Assembly (NCBI RefSeq): GCF_001649575.2
Contig: NC_051445.1
Span: forward strand, 24,856,061-24,920,060
Direction of reading: 5' to 3'
Length of the DNA: 64,000 nt
DNA from: Kryptolebias marmoratus
Taxonomy: Eukaryota; Chordata; Actinopteri; Cyprinodontiformes; Rivulidae
Every line of letters starts with the position of its first letter. The first letter of the stretch is position 1. The notes beneath the pieces are model-generated. The model ran no database searches. It saw nothing but the letters and a program-made list of their open reading frames with translations, and was not told where the DNA came from. The translations under genes were made by a program, and so were the position numbers. Shown piece by piece: positions 12,601 to 22,865 of this stretch.

Positions 12601-13627
12601 GGGTATAATGGTTATCAGACATATTTTTGAAACAGTCCAACATGTGTAGATGCTTAAACTTCATCTGGTGTCGAATGAAACTAAAGTCACCAAACTCCAA
12701 AAATATAATCCTTCAATAAAAAAAAAAAAAAAAAACGAGTAATGATGTTCTAATCTGGGATTTGCATTTAATCCTGTAAAGAACGGTAGATGGGCAGAGA
12801 ACCGGGTGACACAGGAAGCTGCCGTGTTCAAACACACTCCTGGAGTCACACCCATCCCAAACATTCGGTTTCATCACACTGTTGGTGTTGGCAGGAAAAT
12901 CGATGCGGGCGCCATCGACCTCACTGGGTGCTCATTTATTCTTAGGGCGTATTGATCAGCAGTTAGCACGCAGATACCAGGTGGAGGAGAACAACACTCG
13001 CTGTCATTTCTGCACCGTCACACATCACTCGTCTGCACTGCCTTCACAAAGACGAGCCAAGCAGATTCCACTCGTCATCCCACAACTGTGTCAGCTTGTC
13101 CCGTCCTGCCTGAGCTGATGCCCAACCCTGGAGCCTCGCATGGAAAATAACAGCCTTCTTTCTGCTCCAGTCTGTCACAAATCGGGCTTTTGTTCAAAGT
13201 TGGGCTTGAGATGAGCTTGGTAACAAGTCAACAGGTCAGGACCGTTCTGATGTGACAAACACCTCCTTTCTGAAGATATTCCAGGCCTTTGAACATTTCA
13301 TCCCAGGCCCCAATTGTCAAACCAGTTTGTTCATCAAAATCCAGCTGCGAGCCAACAGTTTGTGTTTGTGTTTAGGTGTGAAGTGGCCGATGAGCGAAAC
13401 GGGCAGTTCAAGGTCTAGATGGCATTCCTGACATTGAAGGGGAGGGTGGGGAGGGCTGAGGATCAAAGCATCATTGTTGATCAGTGAGGCAGAGATGGGA
13501 AAACGAGATCTGCCCAGTAAAAAAGCTGCTGCTGCTGCTGCTGCCTCCACACAGACAGCCTCTGTGCTGCAGGAGGGCGGCTGGGAGAAGTGTAAATGTG
13601 GCATCATTTAAACTGCTGCATGTCTGC

Positions 13628-13629
13628 GT

Positions 13630-13660
<31 letters not shown>

Positions 13661-13670
13661 GGGGGGGGGG
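13628..13670. repeat. TG microsatellite followed by a G run
   Basis: A (TG)n tract runs directly into ten or more G residues. Open frames across it are repeat artefacts. Confidence 0.95.
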
Positions 13671-13949
13671 TGTTTCTGTCTAAAGAGAAGAAAAGGAGGG
13701 GATACAACCTGCACATATTAATGCATTATGAGGAAAGTAAGGTTATAGGAATGGGAATAAATACGCATGCCAAGACTGGTTGATGCCGAAATGTATAGTT
13801 GGGAATAAAATACGTTTTGCCTATATCTAAATCCTTCTCAGTCTTAAGGTTATACTTTCAAACAGGTCGGACAAGATCCACATACCCACGCGTACATGAC
13901 GCTTGCATTTATTCTGGATGAAGTGGAGGCAGAAAGGTGGAGGACCTAC

Positions 13950-14360
13950 CTCTGTTGTGGACCTGTGTGTGTTGGAGCAGCCCGAGTCCAGATCCGCAGT
14001 GGGTGCTCGTACGGCACGGACACATGCGTTTCAAACAGCCTGCCACGACCATAACCCCAGACCCCGTCTTTTTTCACCCACACTCCGAGCTGAAAGCACA
14101 CCTACGAACATCCCTGAACGGCCCGTCGGCTCCCGACGCGCTCCTCTCTGCGTGGAGGCTCCGGCTCAGCGGTCAGTCCCCATCAGGAAGCAGTTCCGGC
14201 CCTTCGCCGAGCTCTCCTCCTCCCGGCTGCTCCTGCGGCCTGATTCGCTGGACCCGTGCTGCTTTCAGGGCACTCCGGATAATCCAGACTCACCGCGAGC
14301 GGCGCTCACAAACTACGTTGGAGCAGCCACTTGAAACGGGCGGCGCTAGGTGAGGTTCGT
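13950..14360 (-). promoter_or_regulatory. CpG-rich block, candidate first exon and promoter of rnf144b
   Basis: 14.0-14.36 kb is clearly richer in G+C and CpG than the AT-rich flanks. On the minus strand it ends in a strong donor-like site, CAGAG|GTAGGT, at 13950/13949. The next acceptor on that strand is the rnf144b leader acceptor at 9661. I infer an untranslated first exon and CpG-island promoter. The overlapping open frames on the plus strand are typical of CpG-rich DNA and show no protein family. Confidence 0.4.
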
Positions 14361-14845
14361 TGTCGCCATCTTGCTAAGTGCTACATGCACCACCCTTTTT
14401 CTGTTAACGTGTCGAAACCAAGTTGGTAACGCGTTGTGCTCCAGCATCAGTCCAAAGAATGCACAAATAGCCCTATTTTACTTAAATAAATATATATGAT
14501 GAATACTTTGAAAATAATGAACAAGAATATACTGTATTGAGCCTCCCACCAAGCCCCGTCAAGCTTTAGCAGGGCCAAACCATGATAAAATTAAAATGTG
14601 CGTTAATATTTTAGCTAGAAAAAGAACTGCTGTTTAAATATTGAAGCACTTTACATGTCTGCTCAGTCTGACCACAGCTGTGCCACCAGTGTTTATTTAC
14701 TTACACTTATATTCTCTTTTTTTTTTCTTCAAAATTCTGAAAATATTTAGAGTCACTTCCGTATTTAGACATGGACGACTAAGCATTTGTCAAACCTATA
14801 CACTAACTCACTCTTAGTTAGCTTATGTATTTTACAGATAAAACA

Positions 14846-16281
14846 CAGCTGAAATCATGTGTTTTCATACACTATTAGGATTCCCAAAATTGTTTCTATT
14901 TGCTAAATGTCTGACTAATTAAAAAGCATTTTAAAATACTTTCTTCAAAATCACATGTTTACATACACTAAAATTCCTTTGTCTTTAACCAATTTGGAAA
15001 AGCCCAGATGATGATGTCATGGCTTTGGAAGCTTTTGATTGGTTAGTTGACAACATTTGAGTTATTTTGAGGCAAACCTCAAACTCACTGCTTCTATGAA
15101 GGTCATCCTGGGATAAAAATGTAACTCCATCCGGCAAGATATCAGGAGGAGAATTGTCAATCTCCACAACTCTGTTTCAAACAATTTCCAGATGCCTGAA
15201 GGTGCATCTGTTCAATTATACACAAGTATAAACACCAGGAGAATGTCCTGATACCATACAGCTCAGGAAGGAGACGGGTTCTGTGTTCCTGAGATGAACG
15301 TGTTTTGATGTTAAATGTGCATATCAACCCCAAAGCAAAAGCTACAGAGCTTGTAAAGAGGCTGCTGTAGCTGATCAGAGAGTCATTATCCACAGGGAAA
15401 TCAGTCCTGTGCCAACGTGGGCTGAAAGACCACTCAGAGAGGAAGAAGACATTACTCTAAAAGTAACATAAAACAGACAGATTACTGTTTTCAAGCGCAC
15501 ACAGGGACAAAGATTTTAATGTTTGGAGACATGTCCTGTGGTATGATGAAGCTAAAATTAAACTGTTTGGCCAAAATGACATTCGTTAAATTTGGAGGAA
15601 AAAGGGGGGCAGCTTGAAGCCGGAGAACACCATCCTGACTGTGAAGAATGGGGGTGGCAGCATCATGGTGTGGGGGTGGAGGAACTGGTGCTCTTTACAA
15701 AACAGATGGCATCATGAGGAAAGAACATGATGTGGAAATACTGAAGCAACATCTCAGGACATCAGCCAGGAAGTTAAAGCTTGGACACAAACAAGTCATA
15801 CAAATGGACAATGACCCTAAATGTACTGACAAATTAGTTACAAAATAAATGGCTTAAAGACAACAAAGTCAGTGTTTTTACAAACTCCTGATCTCAATCC
15901 CATAAAAAAAAAAGTTGTGGGCAGAGCTAAAAAAAGGCAACAAAGCTGGCTCAGTTACACCAGCTCTGTCAGCAGGAATGGGACAGAATTACAGCAAAAT
16001 ATTGGGAGAAGCTTGTGGAAGGAAACCCATTATGTTCGACCCAAATCCTACAGTTTAAAGGTAATGATACCAAATATTAAAGAAAATGGATAAAAACGTC
16101 TGACTTTGAAGAAAAAAAAAATCTCTATCATTACTTGGGCATTTATCAATAAAAAATATTATTTAATAATCCTAATTGGCCTAAAACAGGAAAGGTTCAG
16201 TCTGGTTTAATCTCAGACAGTGAGGAAAAAATGCTTCTGTGTCTTTTTATACGGTGTATGTAAACTTCTGTTTTCAATGTA
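14846..16281 (+). mobile_element. Dead Sleeping Beauty/Tc1-like transposon with IR/DR ends
   Basis: The left terminus has an outer CAGCTGAAATCATGTGTTTT plus CATACAC and, about 100 bp inside, a second direct repeat ATGTTTACATACACTAA. The right end reads GGTGTATGTAAACTTCTG before TA at 16280-16281. Paired direct repeats within inverted termini are the IR/DR hallmark of salmonid-type Tc1 elements. The interior (about 15.16-16.08 kb) has broken transposase on the plus strand, including the GGGGGTGGCAGCATCATGGT and CAAATGGACAATGACCC motifs. It is interrupted by stops and frameshifts, so inactive. Confidence 0.8.
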
Positions 16282-16449
16282 ACAGGTTGGAATAATATTA
16301 ACGACTATTATTTTAAAAATGTGTCACTAATATGAAAATATATTGAGTCTACTGGTATATGCCTACCCTCAGTACTGGGCTTTATGACCAATACAGCTGT
16401 CTAGTCTGGATGCAGCAACGATCCCTGATATAATACAAGTATTAGTGAG

Positions 16450-16645
16450 TTAGAGCAGGTTTTCCCAGCTCCAGTCCTCGATGAACACTATCCTGCATCT
16501 TTTAGTTATTTCCTTGTTTTGACACACCTTATTTGAATGAGTGAGTGATTAACAGGCTTCTGCAGAACATAAAGACCTGCTGAAGAGCAGGGAAATAATG
16601 ACAACATGCAGGTTAGTATTCCTCGAGGAACAGGGATGGGAACCA
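16450..16645. repeat. Short palindromic interspersed repeat
   Basis: It begins CAGCTCCAGTCCTCGATGAA and ends in roughly the reverse complement (CCTCGAGGAACAGGGATGGG), with CTGCAGAACATAAAGACCTG inside. A relative lies at 30.10-30.29 kb. It looks like a teleost MITE. Confidence 0.55.
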
Positions 16646-17854
16646 CTGAGATAAACATAAAACTAAAGTCTTTGACATTTAAGGATTCAATCATTATTAC
16701 AACTATTGGGATATTAAAACATTGGGATACTTATCTGAGTTTAGGTTTGTCCCCTAAGAAATCCATTGTCCTCTGCCATCCAAGTAGTTACCAAGGACGT
16801 CGGCGTAGCACCTCTCAAGATGGCGGCACAAATTCTCACCTCCGTACCATTAACTGCGCCGTGGTTGGCCATTCCAGTTCATTTCTTTTTCGGTGGTTCA
16901 GTTTTCTGTCTACCAGCTGTTTCACTTTTGGGTCATGACAGCGTAAACGTGGAAACGAAAAATGGACAGAAATAAAGCATGTTGTGTTTTTGTTTAAACC
17001 CGATCCACACAAGAGAAAAACCTTGACACCAGAACTAATAGGTGAATCTTTAGCAGAAAATATCAGACGGAAAGAAGCATTCACTTAAACTTTAAATGTA
17101 AAATTTTGAACTATCAGGTGACTGGAGGAAACTGCTGTTATGTTTTAATTTTTTTTCTTTCCCGGCCATTGAAACCCACATATGCTTGGATTACCAAAAG
17201 CACTTGAACGCACTCGAGGCTCGACCAATGACGACGCTCCAGCTGAGAGGTCAACCAATAGGAAGAGACGCGTCACGTAATCGGCAATAACAGGAAACGT
17301 CCAAACGTCACAGAAACCAAACCGTACGTGTGGACGTGTGGGGACTGTACACACAAACACAGACAGCCGTCTGAAATGGGGAACAGGTGTGGTTCATCGG
17401 CTGTAAAAACAAATTTAGGAAGAGTTCTGGTCTTTTTTATAAACTACAAACAAACCCAGAGAAGAAAGCTGCTGTGACGAAGCAGGTTTACTCAAACAAC
17501 TGGTGCTGAGTCAGACATTTTACGGAAATAATATCAGAGCTTTTCTTTCTCTCTCTGTTATCATTTTAAAGCAAACCCATACAGGGTAATATCTGACCAA
17601 AAAAGAGCTGATGTTAACTGACACAAACTAAAGACTAAATTAGTCTGCAAATATGAATATAAATAGATTTTTTTTAAGAATTTAAAAAGCTAAAACACCA
17701 GGTGTAATGCTTATTTTAGAATAAATCTGGTATAATGTTTTTAATCTTCATAAATATCAATGTTGTGTAATATTTTAAACAATTTATTTCTTCTAAACAT
17801 CTCAATTTTGCAGTGTGTATTGTAATGTTTTTGATAGAAATACATCATACAATC

Positions 17855-18080
17855 TGCTGTGTACCTGATACTTACTGGGTAAATACCTGGTACCTACATG
17901 ATATGTATTCAGTAAGTATCTTGTATGTACCAGGTACATGTCCAGTAAGTATCAAGCATGGATTTGGTAAGTATATGGTAAGTACTATTAAGTAAAAGGT
18001 AAGCTCCCCAAAAGTAACAGGTATGTATGTAATAGGTAAGTACCATGTAAGTATCAGGTGCGGATCCGGTCAGATCTACA
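17855..18080 (+). repeat. Degenerate GTACCAGGTAAGT minisatellite, part 1
   Basis: A run of imperfect units built from GTAAGTA, TACCAGGTA and ATCAGGTA. Many copies spell the consensus vertebrate 5' splice site CAGGTAAGT. It stops where the 18.08-18.55 kb element begins and resumes at 19.02 kb. Confidence 0.85.
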
Positions 18081-18552
18081 AGTACTCACCCTGTCGTGGT
18101 TCCAGCTGGCAGCTCCCTGGTTTCTTCCTCCTCCGAGTTCCACCACCGACCGAACCCTGCTCACCCGTCAACAGTCCCACCTCTGAGCTACCCTGTGAAC
18201 TCACCTCTGTGCCACCTAGGACGTCACCTGGACCAGATGCTCACCTCTCAAGCAGTTCAGTCTCCTGAGTCAAATTCTCCACCTTCGACCACGTTCCACT
18301 CCTCAGACCCCACTCATTCCTCCCTGGCGGTTCACCTCATCCTCATCTGTAAGTTAACCTTCCTGATCAAGATTCATTCCAATAGCTCCTTTCCTAATCA
18401 CTCCTGTCGCCCTCTGCAATACAACTGAAGACCTGTTCCAGTCCCGGACCACCTACCTAACTATTCCAGTTCTTTCAATAAACCTTCTAAACTTTCTCTT
18501 GTCTCCTGAGTGTGTTCTGCATGTGGGCCAAATCCTTACCCAAAACCATGAC
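18080..18552 (+). mobile_element. Retroelement- or LTR-like insertion ending ACCATGACA
   Basis: Proline/serine-rich pseudo-coding text, a TTCAATAAACC signal-like motif at about 18475, then CTCCTGAGTGTGTTCTGCAT and a terminal ACCATGACA. A TGTCATGGT..ACCATGACA border is seen in other teleost elements, and TGTCATGG also starts at 38928. The family is uncertain. Confidence 0.45.
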
Positions 18553-18669
18553 ACTGAACATCACATCAACTAATCACTAAACAGAACTACAAATTTAAAA
18601 ATGCAACGACATATTTAAAACCACAATGACATCTTCCAAAACACAAGGTCAAATTACAAAAAAACCCTC

Positions 18670-18974
18670 AACATTAACCTACTGGAAGAGGTAGGCACCA
18701 GGGGGAAACATGAGACATCTCTGTTCGGAGGACGGCACCGTTTGGCATGTGAACCTGAAGTTATTCTGCCTGTAGCGCGTTTTTAAAAACACGAATGTGA
18801 CCGGTGACCCAAACGTAGCTGCCGCTATCCAAGAATATTTTGAGTCAGGACATACGTGCGAGGTGACACTGGACATGCACAGGACTAATCACAAAATTTC
18901 AGGCTCCAAAGCCAAACCCTGCGGCGTCCAATCAGCGATGTCTCGTGTTTCCCAGTCTTTGGTAGGTTAATGTT
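18670..18974. mobile_element. 305-bp MITE with 13-bp perfect terminal inverted repeats
   Basis: AACATTAACCTAC (18670-18682) is matched by its exact reverse complement GTAGGTTAATGTT (18962-18974). The interior has no coding potential. It sits between the two halves of the GTACCAGGTAAGT array. Confidence 0.7.
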
Positions 18975-19017
18975 GTTGTGTTTAGTGATTGGTTGATGTG
19001 GTTTGTACTTCAGGGCC

Positions 19018-19335
19018 ACTGTAGGTAAGTATCTGGTTCATACCTGGTGAGTACTAGGCACGTACGCAGTAAGTAACAGGTAGGTACCAGGTACCTATCC
19101 AGTAAGTACCATGTAAGTATCAGGTAAGTGTCTGGTTCATAGCTGATGAGAAACTGGTACATCCCCAGTAAGTAACAGGTAAGGACCAGATATGTGTCCA
19201 ATAAGTACCATATAAGTACCAGGTACCTATTAACTAAATATCTGGTTCATACCTGGTAAGTAACAGGTGGGTACCAGGTACATACCAGTTAAATGTCAGG
19301 TATGTAACCCTGTAAGTACCCGGTTTGTGCCGGGC
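19018..19335 (+). repeat. Degenerate GTACCAGGTAAGT minisatellite, part 2
   Basis: Same unit composition as 17855-18080: GTAGGTAAGTATC, CCAGTAAGTAACAGG, TACCAGGTACCTATCC and so on. It is most simply the continuation of that array, separated by the 18.08-18.97 kb insertions. Confidence 0.85.
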
Positions 19336-19339
19336 TGCT

Positions 19340-22300
19340 TTATTTATTGGTACCATGTTTTTGTTTGTATTTTTTGTGAAGATTTGCATCAATGATCAGT
19401 TTTCTGTGAGCTGTGGTGGATGTCACACATTAGTCCAGAGACAGGGACACTTGTTTCTGCACAACACCGGCCGGGAGTCTCTTCAGCAAATTAAACAATT
19501 TTGAAAGTGGTCTAGCTTAAAAGTTTACTCAAAATGTGTTCAAGTTATTTATTTTTTTTGTTGTTGTTGATATTTTGGTGGAGGATTTATTCACACAAAA
19601 ATTGTTCTTTAACTCCTAACCCTAAGGTTTTCTCAGTGTTTTAATGAGAGGCATAAACAAATAAATAAAAAAGGTGACATTTTTAAATGTTTCACCCCTT
19701 TGCTCACATAGACTGTATAAGCAAACAGTGAATAAAGAAACATGTTAAAATCCATAACTGCCCTGAAATGTAACGATCAGAACAAAAAGATGTTGTTATT
19801 CTCATTTTGTATTTGAAGCTTCCAGATAGATTTGATTTTTTGTTGTCGTAAACGCTTTACAACGTGAATGCAGCCATCTTTTTTAGAACTAGGGACCATG
19901 GGTCACTCCTGGACACATTTTTATTTCCTGAATTGAACAAACCAGGTGCAGCCTATCTTGTCTTCTTCCGGGGCAAAGAGTGACAGTCCTTTTTACCCCG
20001 GACTATCTGTGTCAAGTTTGTTCAGCTTCACATCCTCAGCTGATCGAAAGTTTAAGAAATCTGAGACACACAGAAATGTACGAGCGAAGGTTTGGTACCA
20101 CACACACCCTGAGTCTTCTGGACCGGCAACAGAAACGTTGGAAATGCAGGGCGTCAACCTCTGAGAGGTCAAGTTGACAAACTGGAGGCTGAGCTGAGCA
20201 CTTCATCCCACGAACTGACAAAGTTCACAGAACTGCACAGTGTCCAAACTTATGTTATCGTTGAGGCGTTTTCTTTTTCCTCACACCGCTCCCTGAAGTC
20301 CTCTGAACACATCCTTCAGTCAGCTGTGTCATGAATCTTTAACTGATAGGAATATATCAGGCAGGGACACTTCATTGGACATTTGTTCCCAAAACATTCA
20401 TGCACATCATTTGTTTATTTACTGGAGTCGGTTGTTTCTGTTCCATTATTCGAACATAAAAGTCTTAGTGATTTTGTAACTTGGGATCGGGCTCAGCTAC
20501 TACCACGCCAAGTTTTAGGTTTATATCAGTGAACAAATACAGAGTTAGAGACTTTTTTTTTAAGGTCAGTTCGCTGTTGCAGCCAAAAAGTGAATCACTT
20601 GTAGATGTACATTCACTGAAATTTATCAAGGGGTTCATTAGCTATTTTGCTAACACCTCATAAATATCCACAACAATTAGTAGCTACAACAGCCTAATAT
20701 TTAACATTTCATAACTTTGGAAGCCATCAACTCTTTCTTGGACAAATTTTAATTCATTTTTTAAAATCAATTTTCATAGTCCTGATTTGTGTGTGTTTTA
20801 AACGGTCTGTTGCTGTTGGTTGGGTCTCAGTTTAATCTCAGCTTTTTTTTTCTTTTAGTGGTGATGACGTATTCTACACCACATTTAAAAGTATGTCAGC
20901 AAAGAGTTACTTCTCCTTTTTTTTGTTTTTCTAAATGCTGTTTGCTTTTTACACAAGCCTGACCAGATAAGCACACACAGCAGATTTATTTACCCAATAC
21001 TTCTACCATTTTCAGCAACTATAGGAATTTATAATTGTAGATAATTTTTATTATCTTAAAATTATTCTTATATTCTTAAAAAAACAGATAAAAACACAAT
21101 GAAACAACCCTGAACAGAATAGTGGGTAATGAAAATGGATGGACAGAGGGATGACGCAACCGACATTATTGCCAAAAAAAGGCTCTGTCAATTTTACAGA
21201 TATTGAGCTAAAATTTTAGGTGGTAGTAGCTGAGAATCACCCCTAATTTACATTGTGAGTGTGAGATCCTGCAGCATCACGAGACTGTGAATGTTGTTTT
21301 CAAGGTTTGACCAAACAGCTGCATCTTTGTCATGTCTAAACACACATCCCTTTCTAAACCTCTGGTATGAGAGGAGGCGGGTGATATGCATTCCTTCAAG
21401 GAACGCTAGGCCTTTAATTTGACCCTGTTTCTTAAAAGAATGTTTTTCATATGCTGTTTATCTGTGAAGAGAGTCTGATATGCGTTCAACTTATTCCCTT
21501 TTCCCCTTTATAAGCATGCTACAATATGCTGTCATGGTCAGACAGAAGAACTGAACAGAAACGGAGTGAAAAAAGCAGCTAAAGTCCCAAGAAAAACTCA
21601 GAGACCTTCAGAAAGTCTGCGGATTACAGGAAAACCTGGCTGCTTGGAAGAAACATGTAAAGAATAAAGATGGCTCAAAGCTTACCAATTAATGCTATTG
21701 CTATGGTATTTTTTATTCAGTCTTTATTTATTTAAAATATTATTCTTTCTACTCTATAGATAAATAACTCCTTGTGAAGTTGTACAAAAGTCGCGCAAAA
21801 ATGAAAAAGTTCCACAAGAATTTAACCAGACCTGCTGAATAAATGTATCTCCTCCTCACCAACCTGAACTCTGCCTCTGCAGAAACAGGAGAGCCTCCTT
21901 CTCCTCCGCCTGCTGATTCAACTGGAGCTCTTTAAAAGAAGACGAAACCTTTTAAGACCCGTGACGGAAAGGCGCGAACCCGTTGCCATTACAGTTCCTG
22001 CCGGGTCCCGGAGCGGTGCGTAATTACGCGTGCCAGACGCAGAGTCTCTGTAAAGCCATGTGTGAAATAAAAACAAGCCTCTATCTTTAGGCATTTTAGG
22101 AACTTAATACATGATTTGAATAGATCGGGGGGGGGGGGGCAGACTTTACCTGGCAACAAGAAATACTTATCTCTGATTGGCTGATAGGACTAGCGTTTCA
22201 AAATTCACCTCGTCCATCGCCTCAGAATTCTGTGCTTTAAGCTCAAATGTCACGTGCTATCACGTCCCAGCAGGGTCTTACTGCGGCTCGGTCACAAAAC

Positions 22301-22480
22301 ACAACGTGTGCACGCTTCTTACATCGTTTCACCTTTTCACCTTATGATACGCGCCATTAATAAATGAAGCTGACTGCTTTTGACTGATGGCTAACCGTTT
22401 TCCTGGGTCTTAACATGCAACCGAAATGTACAAGATGAAAAACTGCATGTGGAAACAAGGTGTCCAAAATGAAAATCAAA
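19340..22480. other. Intergenic stretch without recognised gene
   Basis: AT-rich sequence with one member (about 21.17-21.42 kb) of a repeat also found at 28.68 and 36.05 kb, a 14-G run near 22.13 kb, and a modestly CpG-rich patch at 21.95-22.06 kb. Short exon-like pieces near 20.0 and 21.9 kb could not be tied to any protein family. Confidence 0.5.
21170..21425 (+). repeat. Interspersed repeat ending in GCATTCCTTCAAGGAACGC
   Basis: Shares ordered blocks with 28.68-28.97 and 36.05-36.37 kb: TTTACAGATATTGAGCTAAA, GTAGTAGCTGAGA, TCACGAGACTG, TTTTCAAGGTTTGACC, and a terminal near-palindrome around CCTTCAAGG. All three copies are on the plus strand. Class unknown. Confidence 0.7.
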
Positions 22481-22491
22481 AAAACTAAAGA

Positions 22492-22502
22492 GAAACAGAA
22501 AC
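22492..22502 (+). promoter_or_regulatory. ISRE-like motif upstream of the RHIM-like gene
   Basis: GAAACAGAAAC fits the GAAANNGAAA core recognised by IRF factors. It lies about 290 bases upstream of the ATG. Such short motifs occur by chance, and only the combination with the kappaB and TATA sites makes it notable. Confidence 0.35.
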
Positions 22503-22707
22503 AAAACTATGAGGTAAGATTAAACAGTAGGTTGTTCTATATTGAGTCACACACACAGTTGACTGTGCAGATATTCAGCTTGCATAAAGCCTGTCAGGAC
22601 CAAAAAGTCTGATGCAATAACATCACGAGACCTATCAACACACCGCAGCGTCACACTGAGAACTCCGAGTCCACCTGACTGAAGCGCGCATGCGTAGGAC
22701 TTGCCGG

Positions 22708-22717
22708 GGGACTTTCT
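22708..22717 (+). promoter_or_regulatory. NF-kappaB-like site
   Basis: GGGACTTTCT differs at one base from the classical kappaB site GGGACTTTCC. It lies 12 bases upstream of the TATA box and 68 upstream of the ATG, a typical place for an inducible innate-immune promoter. Confidence 0.45.
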
Positions 22718-22728
22718 TAAAATATCCC

Positions 22729-22736
22729 TATAAAGG
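22729..22736 (+). promoter_or_regulatory. TATA box of the RHIM-like gene
   Basis: TATAAAGG is followed by GC-rich sequence. Transcription would start near 22760, leaving a leader of about 25 bases before the ATG at 22785. Confidence 0.55.
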
Positions 22737-22784
22737 CGGCGTGAAAGAGCTTTCTCGAGCAAATTACCCTGAAACGCTGGAGTG

Positions 22785-22865
22785 ATGGACGGCCCCGACC
22801 ACCCGAGCCAGAACCCATCCACTGACAATATGTCACAAATGAAAGAAAGTGCGGCCATCACTCAG
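22785..22865 (+). CDS. RHIM-like gene exon 1
   Basis: Residues 1-27, polar, from MDGPDHPSQN to AAITQ. The ATG is the first after the TATA box. Donor CAG|GTAAGG, phase 0. Confidence 0.65.

Noticed and set aside
13903..14353. Two overlapping long plus-strand frames
   Set aside because: Explained by the CpG-rich block, where stop codons are rare. Translations are Pro/Ser/Arg-rich without a family.
19946..20221. Overlapping frames on both strands with a fairly coding-like look (LDRQQKRWKCR..)
   Set aside because: No partner exons, no recognised domain and no consistent splice sites; left as unassigned intergenic.
21865..21960. Exon-like minus-strand segment KELQLNQQAEEKEALLFLQR ending in a GTTGGT donor-like site
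   Set aside because: The acceptor is poor, no neighbouring exon continues the frame, and the same stretch reads open on the plus strand; could not be tied to a gene.
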